This document shows positions 55,234-64,000 of a stretch of DNA of 64,000 nt, piece by piece. The first letter of the stretch is position 1, and the number at the start of each line of letters is the position of its first letter. The translations under genes were made by a program, and so were the position numbers. Location of the stretch: contig JAALGZ010000006.1 of assembly GCA_015227615.1 (NCBI GenBank), forward strand, positions 1,488,001 through 1,552,000. The letters are read 5' to 3'. The notes under the pieces were generated by a model. It did not search any database, was not told the origin of the DNA, and saw only the letters and a list, made by a program, of their open reading frames with translations. The DNA is from Labyrinthula sp. Ha. Taxonomy: Eukaryota > Sar > Bigyra > Labyrinthulida > Labyrinthulaceae.

Positions 55234-57677
55234 TTTGGTCTATTTCCGACGGCATTCATTTTGGGAAATTGTTTCAATAGTTTCCTAGTACAAGAAAAAT
55301 ACATGCACTGCCAATGCATTTGCAAGTCTTCGTAAGGAATTTACTTATATAAGAGCTTCTAGTCTTTTTATATTACCCAATCTTCTCAAGCTTATATATC
55401 AGTGCTTTAAATTAGTATTTAAAAGGGAATTACTTTACCCGATTGGCATTTTTCTTTTATATAACTTTCACAATAGCTTGAGCATGGCAACCTATCACAA
55501 GGAGATGGACTGGGTGTGGAACGGAGATAGCAGAGAAACAATTCTGGATCAAATTAAAATTTAATATAAATCATATACATTTCAAGATAAAATAAAAACG
55601 TACTTAGGAGACCATAATAACTTAGAATCAGGTTCCGTTGCATATCTAAAAGATGGTTTAAGCAATCATCCGTTGTCTGGTAAAATTGAAAATTAGATGT
55701 CGTTAAAAAGTAAGATATAATTTTTATTTCTAATTTTTTCTAATAAAATCTATCATTATTCTTATTTTCCTATTTCAATATTAGTTTTGTTTCTTATTAT
55801 AGCAGTCAAGAATCCATGCAACACAATGAAAACAAAGCCCTAGTTGTGAATTTCAGCTTAAGGGCGTGCTTGTAAACCAGTTGTATTAAATATTATATGT
55901 ATCCTAGTTTTACTATTTTTTTTTGCTTAGATGTAGTAATTATTTCATGCTGAAAAACTTCTAAAGAAAACTTGCTTGATAACTTTCCTCTTTCGATAAG
56001 AGCTATGTTCTGGGATGTAGCATATGTTTAATTAAGCTATCGAACATTCACTCTTAAGTAGCTTAAATTCTTCATCCATTGAAAATTCACTTATTTATTA
56101 TAATTTTGTTGCTGCTATGGTACTCTTGATGTATTCTTCGAGAAAAGTGTTCACTGAGTAAACCAAGTTTTGGAGCAGTGTTTCCGCCAAAAAATGATGT
56201 TGATTAAGGGAGAAATCTGGGCAAACAATTGGTGAAAGTTCACCTATATCTAGCAAACTTTATGTACTTGTAAAGATTTCAACATAAGCGCAGAATTTTT
56301 TTCTAATCTTAAATGCCGTTTCTCAAAGGTATTTACTAATACCAAGGACCGCTATGACTAAGAGCTACTTAAATTCTTTGCTTGGAAAATCAGCCAAGCA
56401 CATAAAGAGGCACATTTAATGGAGTAGTTATTTATTGTAGGTTTATTCATCTTAAATTCTTTGGTAAGTATCTTGTGCGAGGTTTTGGCAACTACTCATT
56501 CGCTCTCACGCTGTTTTCAAAATAACCATATATTAAATTTAGAAAGGTCTCGTAAACCTTTTAACCTCAAATTGGTATATGAAGAATGAATATCATCTAT
56601 TTTTACCCTTGCAGTGATAGAATGCAATTCAAAGTTTTTTAATGAGCTAAAACCCAAAATAATGTATTACTGATTTGGAGATTTTGGGTTGAGTCCAAAG
56701 TTTTAGGGTGACATGATGAGGAGATGGCTTTCATCGACAGATTGTTGCAGTCAAAGGCTATTGAGACAACTCCCTGAAGTGTACAATCAATTTATTAGAT
56801 CTACTGTGTATTTAGCCTAATACCTTAATCATTGTTCTTACGTAGCTGTTAAATTAAATAGCCTGAGGGAATTTAATTTTGAGGGAGACATTTTCATAGA
56901 CGTACATGTGATCAAACGCCAACTAAAAAACAATTTGTAGGCCTTGAAACATATTTTATATCATGTAGTTATCGTAAAGCCTGCAGATAGGTGTGCATTT
57001 TCTTAATTTAAACCAAATTTATTTAGTTAATTTGAAAATTAAAAAAGATATTTTAAACTGGTCCTCCACTAGTTTCCAAGAATACAAAGTATCCAGTAGA
57101 CCAACTTACTACCCTCCAACTTCAATCTTACCGATGCTACACCTCTGACAATTCTAAACATTGAATTTTCTGTGCCATGACCTTCTACCCCATAACACTC
57201 TCTACTAAGAAGCTCCATTTGAAGTAAAATCTTATCGATCTTGCAAATAGCTATTGCATTTGGTAGAGTTTAACAATAATTATTTGATAATTGTTTTGAT
57301 TCTAATTACCAATAAGAAAATTGGGATTTTGATTCTTACCAAATGATTCTGAGTACACGCTGAGAATCACTTGATTATCAATAATTAATCAAAAATGATG
57401 TGGAACTAACAGAAAAAATGAATAAGAAAGATATAAGAAAACTAGTTGTTGATAAGTTATCAATAAATCAAATCAGATCCCTAATTACAAGTACGGCGCC
57501 TTGAGGTGTAATAGTAGCCCCGTTATTATAATAGTACACCGAGATAGACTTGGCGAAGTCATTATTTTTCCCTTTATTCTCAGCAACATGTACTTTCTTT
57601 TAGCTCAATTGGTTTTAGTAAAAATTAACCAATATTCCGTTTAGAATAAGAAGTGTCCGTTGAAAAATGTTCTTGAA
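55234..57677. other. Gene-free stretch containing repeat copy C
   Basis: AT-rich intergenic DNA upstream of the carrier and of the thioredoxin reductase gene. Apart from the 234-bp repeat at 57249-57482 nothing was recognised. Confidence 0.4.
57249..57482 (-). repeat. 234-bp MITE-like repeat, copy C
   Basis: Exactly the same length as copy A, in reverse orientation. The inverted termini pair further outward: cttgcaaatagctattgca at 57240 against the reverse complement cttgtaattagggatctga ending at 57491. Lies about 200 bp upstream of the thioredoxin reductase open frame, so it may contribute to its promoter. Confidence 0.65.
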
Positions 57678-58782
57678 ATGCCAAAACATGGCCCAAAATG
57701 TATTTTCCTAATAATAGCCCAGATATTGACCGCCACGTTAACTATGGTAGAGAAAGAAAAGATGAATCATATTCGGAAAGTAGCAATCATTGGATCCGGG
57801 CCTGCAGCGCACACCGCAGCAATTTATGCAGCAAGAGCTGAGCTTGAACCTGTAATGTACGAAGGATTCATGGCGGGAGGTGTAGCAGCAGGAGGTCAGC
57901 TTACCACCACGACAGATGTTGAAAACTTCCCTGGGTTTCCAGATGGGATAAACGGGTATGATCTAATGACACAGATGAGGCAGCAATCTATAAATTGTGG
58001 AGCAGAGATCATTACAGAAACTGTAACCGGTGTTGATCTATCGGAAAAGCCATATAAAATCTTCACAGGTGCTGAGGAACATAAGAGTAGGGTTTGGTTT
58101 TGTTAAATTCTTAGAGTTGAGTGCCTTGGCGGAGAGCATAATTATTGCCACAGGAGCGACTGCAAAGAGACTTGGACTACCTGGAGAGGAAAAATATTGG
58201 AACAAGGGAATGAGTGCATGCGCAGTTTGTGACGGAGCGCTGCCGATGTTTAGAAACAAGCCTTTAGTTGTCATTGGAGGTGGAGATTCTGCATGTGAAG
58301 AAGCCAGCTTTCTGACTAAGTTTGCAAGTAAGGTGTACTTATTAGTGAGAAAAGGAAGATTAAGAGCCAGTCGAGTAATGGCGCAGAGGGCTGAGCAAAA
58401 TGAAAAGATTGAAATTCGTTATTTTACCCAAGCAAGGGAAATTATTGGCGGGTTTGTTGAAGGTCAATCTCGAGATGAAGAAGACAAGCTACTACAGCAA
58501 GTTGTTGTTGAAAATACAAAAACAAATGAGACGGGAGTAATTCAAGCCTCTGGACTATTTTATGCGGTTGGTCACATTCCAAACACTAGTTTTTTGAAGG
58601 GCGCGATTAAATTAGATTCGGATGGCTATATTGTTACTGAAGACGAAGTTAAGACTAACGTAGAAGGTGTGTTTGCCTGTGGAGACGTACAAGACAAAAA
58701 GTACAGACAAGCAATCACGGCAGCTGGATCAGGATGTAAAGCTGCGTTAACAGTGGAAGAATACTTATCCCATAAACTCTAG
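57678..58782 (+). CDS. Thioredoxin reductase (low-molecular-weight type)
   Basis: Two exons joined across a 28-nt intron (58087-58114, GTAGGG...CTTAG), restoring [24 protein letters not shown] motif [39 protein letters not shown], redox-active CAVC, NADPH motif GGGDSA and the C-terminal [21 protein letters not shown] are all present. Counting from the conserved start [11 protein letters not shown] (ATG 57762) the enzyme is 330 aa, with CAVC at 144-147. It transfers electrons from NADPH to thioredoxin. An in-frame ATG at 57678 would add 28 residues with a basic then hydrophobic stretch ([16 protein letters not shown]), a possible targeting signal; ATG 57744 is a third option. The frame is open back to a TTG at 57660, but ATG 57678 is the first real start. 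Confidence 0.96.
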
Positions 58783-59767
58783 ACTATTTTTGTTTGGTTT
58801 TACGTTGTATTCTTTTAAATATGGTTGTATTACTTTTTTTATAGATTCAGTTGCATTACTCCCAGTTTGTGCATGGGATTGACACTATATCCAGTTGAAT
58901 GTACAGGGCACTTAACCTAATATTTTTGTAACTGCTTTGAGCTTATTCGCTGGGGCGCATTAAACATTAGAGGCATCAATCTTCGGCTTACATTGCCTCG
59001 GCACAAAGTACAAAAAATGAAGTGCACCTCTCAGTTGCTTCTAAAAATTTAGTAGATTCACCTTGGGCATAAGCAGTTCAAGTTTTATGGATAAATGGAG
59101 AGAGCTTTAGCAACTTCTAAGAGCTTAATATCAGAATATGCAAATTTTACACTCAGATTTCCTTAAATTAACATGAAAAAATATATTGGGCACTAGTTGG
59201 CTTTGCTGCACGGTTTGCAATTCCTTTGCTAGTTATTTTGGTTAGAGTAATAACTAGCCAACCGCAACGACAGTATAACTTGGGTTCGATTACACAGGAC
59301 ATAGAAAATTTATGAACATAATTCAAAATAGGATTCAACTATAACCCCTTTGCCTTTCTCAGTTCCTATATTTTCTTGCTTAGTTCTTTGTATTGCGGTT
59401 CCTAGTTTCACTGGGAATCAAGAATGAGAACCACGTACCCACAGTAATACACCACTGTGTTAAATATTTTTCTTGATTCCTTGCTGACAAGATAATTTAA
59501 AAAGATTCAACCCAGAAATAGAACAACAAGAAACTAAAAGGACTCTAACACGTACAAACAAAGCAAGTTAAAAGATACCCCCCCCCTTAGCTGTTATAGA
59601 ATACAATTTATAAGACTGTCGTCAGTGACATATACAAGAGCTTTGTCGTGCCTCTGTTTCAACATACAAAAAGAGTAGTCTTGAAGCACGAGTTAAAACA
59701 CAACTTCTCAACAGAATAACCCAAGTGTGTGTTAGCCTACTCTGTGTTACATTCCTTACATTTTATT
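58783..59767. other. Intergenic stretch with one hairpin
   Basis: A perfect 10-bp inverted repeat GCTAGTTATT (59228-59237) and AATAACTAGC (59249-59258) with an 11-nt loop, and a poly-C run near 59580. No gene or RNA recognised. Confidence 0.4.
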
Positions 59768-60811
59768 ATGAAAAGAAAATTTTCAAGGCAAGATATTTAC
59801 GTGCGCATTGTGCTCAGTAAGCATTTCTTCCGCCAGAACAGAAAAATAAGCTTTGCACTCTCAACTAACCCAGAGAGACTTCAATCAGATCCACATGCCT
59901 TAAAACACATATGTGTCGAACATTTCAGTCAATTTCCAGTTTGTAAATACCTTGAAGACAGAATCCCTGAGTTAGATGTGCTGATGGCGACTATGGAAGC
60001 AGGTGATGACTTACGTGGTAGACTTAGAAAGTATATAAGAAACGTATCTTCCATGATGAATATAAAAGGATTCTTGTTTTCTATTGAAAGAAGTTTTTTC
60101 AAAGTATATGACACCTGGTATCTGATAAATATGATGAAGGAATACTTTGATCAACCAAGTATTCGATTCCTTTTGATTAAACTCGCACAGAGTTTACCAT
60201 ATGCTGCTAGAGCAAAGCCAATTGTATTTTCCAGTATACCTTGGAAAGACGAAATATTAATTAAAAAGGATTATGTTTGGCTTAAAGAATTTCCTTGGTT
60301 GAATTTTGGTGCAGCTGCAGATTACCCTTTCTGCAATTTTATCAGAGGACGTTCTTTTGGGTATCTTTTTTACCTGCCTATCCCATTGAATAGTTGTTTC
60401 TTGCTAAGAATAAATATGAATTTGAAGCACAAAACAACAGTTTCCGAACTTTGTAGAACGCTTTTTTACATTGTAAAAGAAAAATCTGTCTTTTCTTTGA
60501 GAGATCTAGATATTAAGTTGAACAATTTACATAAATCTTTTAGATTAAACTGTATATATTACGCTGTTGGAAAAATTGTATTATCAAAAGTATTAGCATA
60601 CTCTTCAAGAGATGCACAGAAACTGTGTATTGAATATCAGGAGATTATGAGTAAAATCTTTTCCTGCCAACATATCTTTCTATTCGCTAGAGAAAAGAAC
60701 GAGAAAGATTCTGAGGTTCGCTGTAATGTATGCCCTACTGTCGCGCCGCGACCTAGTGTCCCTCCTTTTTCCTTTTGTTGTCCCTGCTGTATAAGAAATA
60801 ATACAGTATGA
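59768..60811 (+). CDS. Hypothetical protein with Cys-rich C terminus
   Basis: A 347-aa frame from ATG 59768 (the frame is open slightly further 5' but with no earlier ATG). No transmembrane helix or signal peptide. The composition is soluble, rich in Phe, Lys and Leu, with segments such as RKYIRNVSSMMNIKGFLFSI and KLAQSLPYAARAKPIVFSSI. The last 40 residues contain CNVC followed by a Pro-rich link and CCPCC, which could bind metal or be lipidated. Not recognised as any family. Length and steady amino-acid use argue that it is real; it sits 226 bp from the convergent IF-3 gene. Confidence 0.6.
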   Translation: MKRKFSRQDIYVRIVLSKHFFRQNRKISFALSTNPERLQSDPHALKHICVEHFSQFPVCKYLEDRIPELDVLMATMEAGDDLRGRLRKYIRNVSSMMNIKGFLFSIERSFFKVYDTWYLINMMKEYFDQPSIRFLLIKLAQSLPYAARAKPIVFSSIPWKDEILIKKDYVWLKEFPWLNFGAAADYPFCNFIRGRSFGYLFYLPIPLNSCFLLRINMNLKHKTTVSELCRTLFYIVKEKSVFSLRDLDIKLNNLHKSFRLNCIYYAVGKIVLSKVLAYSSRDAQKLCIEYQEIMSKIFSCQHIFLFAREKNEKDSEVRCNVCPTVAPRPSVPPFSFCCPCCIRNNTV

Positions 60812-61036
60812 AGACGATACAAGTAGAAAAAGCTATGTTAGCTGTTTTGAACTTACTTTTATTAAATTATTAAGGGTTTATTGTAGAACCAAGTCATGCG
60901 TGAGGTTACAAATAGCGAAGAACGCAAATGTAGAAACTCATTACTTTGCATTGTATTGCAACTATTTGACTTTTCTCTTTGTATAATCCAGGATACTATA
61001 CCAACGCAAATTTTGTCAAACCAAATGAACTTCAAG

Positions 61037-61639
61037 CTATCGCTTTTTGGGTTCAATTCTCGTAGAAATACCTTCGTGGAGAATCTTCTGTCTAGATTTA
61101 TTCTCAGCAGCAGGGACTTCAAACTCCTCAAGTTCTTGTGTAATTCTATCATATATTCTTTTCATATTGCTCTTTGATTGAGCTCTTGCCTTATCATCCA
61201 TAACTTTTTTTTTATCTTTCTTTGGATAAATAATAATATCTACACTTTGCCCTTTAGAAACAAAATTTTCAACCCACTGTATTTTAGTATTCAAATCATT
61301 ATCTGAAATGGCACTTGAGATCTGCAACTCCTTAATAGCAGCCCTTCTCACTTTCTTCTTCGCTTGTTGGTAATCTTTCTTCGCCACTTCTCTTAAATCC
61401 ACAATTTTAACAATTGGCACTTCATTCGCCTTCTTATTTAAACCAACTTGAATAAGATCCAAATTACCCTTCCTAGCTTCCTTTAACGCATCTTCTAACC
61501 GTATTTCCCCCTGGTTTTCGCCACTTTGTAAAATCAGTTGAACCCATCCAGAACTTGATTTAATCTGCTCATTCTTTAGCTGCTTAGCTATTGAAAGAAA
61601 TCGTGGAAGACTTCCAAATTGAAAACCCCTTGAGAACAT
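61037..61639 (-). CDS. Translation initiation factor IF-3, mitochondrial
   Basis: A 200-aa protein in one exon. Residues 1-20 (MFSRGFQFGSLPRFLSIAKQ) are basic and lack acids, as in a mitochondrial presequence. The IF-3 N domain is seen in GEIRLEDALKEARKGNLDLI and the linker KIVDLREVAKKDYQQAKKKV. The C domain is seen in KELQISSAISDNDLNTKIQW and NFVSKGQSVDIIIYPKK. IF-3 binds the small ribosomal subunit, keeps subunits apart and checks start-codon pairing. The charged tail (EEFEVPAAENKSRQ) is an extension typical of mitochondrial forms. A plastid location cannot be excluded if the organism has one. Confidence 0.85.
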   Translation of the reverse strand: MFSRGFQFGSLPRFLSIAKQLKNEQIKSSSGWVQLILQSGENQGEIRLEDALKEARKGNLDLIQVGLNKKANEVPIVKIVDLREVAKKDYQQAKKKVRRAAIKELQISSAISDNDLNTKIQWVENFVSKGQSVDIIIYPKKDKKKVMDDKARAQSKSNMKRIYDRITQELEEFEVPAAENKSRQKILHEGISTRIEPKKR

Positions 61640-62124
61640 AAACTAAACAATAACAAAGAAAAAAGTGAGTCTTCAGATTGCAGTTAAAAAAATAGATTGT
61701 AATCAAGATTCATACAGCTCCAGTATTTTGTTCCTCACAAGACAATTCCAATCCATAGGTTAGATTATGCTTTAATCAAAAGAATCATAACAGATCTTGG
61801 TATTTTAGATGTCCTCATATGGATTTAAATAGTTTAAATATTCGAAAGCGACTGACGCGGAGTGAATTCCTGCAGAGCAAAGTGTTGGAAAACCCAACGA
61901 AAGAGTTACAGGTCTTGTGAAAGTTCAAACGCGCTAATTGCTAACAAGATTAGTTTGGCACATGCATGAAATCACCAAAAAAGTTTTGACAATGATTAAA
62001 AAGTGCGAAAAGATGGTCAAAACATTTACTCTTAGTTTTGTTTTTCTTGTTGGTTATTGTTCATTTAGTATCATTGGCTGCGAGAAATACTTAAACCAAT
62101 CATATTGCTGCTTTATCTTGTATT
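61640..62124. other. Divergent promoter region, IF-3 and SRR1-like genes
   Basis: 485 bp between two divergent start codons. An in-frame 77-codon stretch at 61938-62171 overlaps the SRR1-like start in another frame and shows no family; treated as chance. No motif stands out. Confidence 0.4.
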
Positions 62125-62838
62125 ATGGAGAAAGATGGATTTATTGTTGTATCGAGACGCAGAGGATTTAAAGCCAAGCCTTCAATGGGAAAAAGACACA
62201 ATAAAGACCTCGTACATGCTAAAACTGTTGGAGAATTAGATTCTGAGTATTCGAAATTATTTGAAGTCTTTAGAGGGTGTTTATCAAACAGTGTTTCAAA
62301 CCTCTTGAAGAAGTGTAAAGAAAATGATGCAACTACTTTTAAGCAAATAGTTGTCATCGGACTAGGGAGTGTTTCAAAGGAGTTTTCAACAAAATCTATG
62401 CTTCAATTTGTTTTTGTTTCTTTACTCAAAGAAGAGTTGAAGGATTGTTCATGTACCTTATATGATCCAGTCTTCAACAAGACAGATGAAACCTTTTTGA
62501 ATAAGAAAGGATTTAAGGCAAGAAAAGAAAAATTCACTTTTAAAGATAAACAAACTTTTTCTAAAATATACTTTATGCCACATTGTCCTGGGAAGCTGTA
62601 CAAAGAAGTTTTCACCAACCTATCAAAGGGTTCTGTTATAGTAGGAAACGATTTGAATATGTACAGTTTAAACTTTGCTTCTAACCCGAATTTTTTATTG
62701 TATGCACAATTGAAAAATAATTCTCTCCATCAATATGAAATATTTGAACAAGAGGTTCCGCATATCCTGAGAGCCTTGAAAATGAAATATCAGGAGGCAT
62801 TTTCAAATACAGTGTTAATCTACAAGATTTTGGAGTGA
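62125..62838 (+). CDS. SRR1-domain protein
   Basis: A 237-aa protein starting MEKDGFIVVSRRRGFK. The SRR1 domain spans about residues 70-215: VVIGLGSVSKEF, QFVFVSLLKEEL, TLYDPVFNKTDETFLNKKGF, the hallmark YFMPHCPGKLYKEVF and SVIVGNDLNMYSL. This matches Arabidopsis SRR1 (light and clock signalling) and its homologues in yeast and animals, where a role in haem or transcription-linked regulation has been proposed; the biochemical activity is unsettled. Intronless. The basic N-terminal stretch (RRRGFKAKPSMGKRHNK) is common in the family. Convergent with the gene at 63046 (about 207 bp between stops). Confidence 0.9.
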   Translation: MEKDGFIVVSRRRGFKAKPSMGKRHNKDLVHAKTVGELDSEYSKLFEVFRGCLSNSVSNLLKKCKENDATTFKQIVVIGLGSVSKEFSTKSMLQFVFVSLLKEELKDCSCTLYDPVFNKTDETFLNKKGFKARKEKFTFKDKQTFSKIYFMPHCPGKLYKEVFTNLSKGSVIVGNDLNMYSLNFASNPNFLLYAQLKNNSLHQYEIFEQEVPHILRALKMKYQEAFSNTVLIYKILE

Positions 62839-63045
62839 AGAAAAGAATCTCTTTTTTGGGTTACAAGTTCCGGGAAAAGTAGTGTTTGAAAAGTTTTTGA
62901 GGGGTTCATCGTTGAATTAACTGATGCAATAGAAATAAATTGGTGCTTTGTCCAAATATGAATAATAAGATTCTTGTTTAATAAGCGTAGATTTGGAGTT
63001 CCTGTTTTTAAATACCTTAGTTAGACAACTGACTTTTACAGAATA

Positions 63046-63531
63046 CTATTCTATAAAACAGGTTTCAGTCTCTTTGCAGGTGGCTCGTCTGGACAATCTA
63101 CTCTCTTTCTCTTTAGTGAGGTTTTTTTGTAGTTTTTTGGTTCTTCCTAACTCAGTATTTTGAATTATTTGCTTTGTCTTTAAGTTTTTGTCTTCTTTCT
63201 TCAGCTCAACTACTGAGGTTTCTCCATTCAGCTTGATCACCAAGGATATAGGTTTGAATCCTTCTCTTGGTTTCTCAAACTGTTGTTCTTCCTCATACTT
63301 TGAATAAATAGATGGAAACAGTTCAACTTTCTGTTCAACTTCCATATTCATGAAATGTTTTCTCTCTTCGTTTATAATTTGTTCAAGCTCAGTGCCAAGA
63401 ATGTCTTCATAGTCAAGAGAACCGTACTTCATCAACCACTCTTCCTCTGCTGCTTCTCTGAAGTTGGATAGTTTCAACACATCTCTATTTTCAGCTCCAA
63501 GGAACTTGTTAAAAAATTTAAAGGAAGTCAT
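63046..63531 (-). CDS. Hypothetical charged protein, 161 aa
   Basis: A continuous frame from ATG 63531 to 63046. The first half is acidic and helical (NFREAAEEEWLMKYGSLDYE, ILGTELEQIINEERKHFMN); the second half is Lys/Arg/Glu-rich (KKLQKNLTKEKESRLSRRAT). No membrane segment, zinc motif or known domain. The split charge and predicted helices suggest a small structural or nucleic-acid-associated factor, but no family can be named. Confidence 0.55.
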   Translation of the reverse strand: MTSFKFFNKFLGAENRDVLKLSNFREAAEEEWLMKYGSLDYEDILGTELEQIINEERKHFMNMEVEQKVELFPSIYSKYEEEQQFEKPREGFKPISLVIKLNGETSVVELKKEDKNLKTKQIIQNTELGRTKKLQKNLTKEKESRLSRRATCKETETCFIE

Positions 63532-64000
63532 GTTTAATATTTTGTTTGTTAAATAACTTCTTCTTTGAAACCACTTTATTTAATTTTTCTTTTATGTCTA
63601 AACGGGACACATTCAGTGTGTGAAAATTCTGATCTGACCAGAATTATAGAAATAAATTTTGGGAAATCTAGAATCAATATTTCGATATTCTTACAAAGAC
63701 CAAATTATAGTTTGCTCTCTTGTACACTTATAATTTTAGTTTCTAAACAGGAAATGTTTGGTAAAGAAACAAATATACCACATGAAGTTCTTGCAGGTAG
63801 AGAAGAGTCTCTTTTTCTTGGATTTTATATTCCTAGTAAAATAAGCTAGAGCTATACGCTTGCTGTTCAAACAATACGAGTAGAGGTTGGATAACTCATA
63901 GGTGAACAATGAACTGAGAAGTGATAGTGACAACCTGTATTTGCTATTAGCAAATAATAAAATTTGCCTTCAACACAGTTAGCAACAACCACCCCCAAAA
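63532..64000. other. Window end with an unassigned open frame
   Basis: A plus-strand frame is open from 63565 (TTG) to 63849, 94 codons, without an early ATG; the first in-frame ATG is at about 63750. It reads rather protein-like (segments LTRIIEINFGKSRINISIFL and FGKETNIPHEVLAGREESLF) and may be an exon or relic of a divergent gene. No splice pair giving it an ATG could be found. The last 150 bases show nothing. Confidence 0.3.

Noticed and set aside
57660-57677. TTG as start of thioredoxin reductase
   Set aside because: A standard ATG follows at 57678 and better ones at 57744 and 57762; no reason to invoke a non-ATG start.
59280-59295. GGTTCGATT as a tRNA B box
   Set aside because: The trailing CC of the B box is missing, and no cloverleaf with acceptor stem or A box can be drawn upstream.
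1-64000. CRISPR array, rRNA operon, spliceosomal snRNA or telomeric repeat
   Set aside because: Looked for regular repeat-spacer units, rRNA landmarks, U2/U6 core words and telomere-like tandem repeats; none seen.

Overview
The window is nuclear DNA from an AT-rich eukaryote with small genes. Evidence: spliceosomal GT...AG introns inside recognisable genes, mitochondrial proteins (IF-3, a carrier), a peroxisomal enzyme ending in a PTS1 tripeptide, an LTR-retrotransposon fossil and a Mutator-like gene. The standard code is used. Every intron that can be proven from protein continuity is very short (28-30 nt). The Asn-tRNA synthetase is of the plant/bacterial type and the thioredoxin reductase is of the low-molecular-weight plant/fungal/bacterial type, so a vertebrate-like animal is unlikely. 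A compact-genome alga or other protist fits, but I cannot name the species.

Layout. 1-5.4 kb: no supportable gene, only weak remnants. 5.4-12.0 kb: dense gene island with a small membrane protein (-), a CBS-PB1-transmembrane protein (+), a probable mitochondrial AAA ATPase (-), a 4-TM protein (+) and Asn-tRNA synthetase (-); two start codons lie only 44 bp apart and two genes converge 15 bp apart. 12.5-19.4 kb: an old, heavily broken Ty3/gypsy-type LTR element with both LTRs still recognisable. 19.9-20.9 kb: peroxisomal 2,4-dienoyl-CoA reductase-like SDR with two ~30-nt introns. 23.8-28.1 kb: a Mutator-like transposase-derived gene (+) and a Baeyer-Villiger/flavin monooxygenase (-). 29.8-32.0 kb: a small LMBR1-like membrane ORF and a decayed REXO-type RNA exonuclease pseudogene.

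32.1-46.1 kb: three 396-aa paralogues of a DUF606/YdcZ-type (DMT superfamily) membrane protein, all on the minus strand, separated by 6.0 and 4.3 kb gene-free spacers. Copies 2 and 3 share a ~540-bp tract identical at the nucleotide level, a sign of recent gene conversion. All three carry the same promoter-proximal motif, and copy 1 has a dense cluster of CCGTTA/TAACGG hexamers 0.3-0.9 kb upstream. 46-57.6 kb is a gene desert broken only by a CoA-type mitochondrial carrier (54.1-55.2 kb). It holds three copies of a 234-bp non-autonomous repeat (one split by a nested insertion) and an 84-bp foldback. 57.7-64 kb: a second gene island with thioredoxin reductase (one 28-nt intron), an orphan Cys-rich protein, mitochondrial IF-3, an SRR1-domain protein and an orphan charged protein.

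The genes do not form one pathway; they are mostly housekeeping genes in islands. The features most worth following up are the ultrashort introns, the transporter family with its conversion tract and shared promoter motif, the probably domesticated Mutator-like gene, and the small repeat family.
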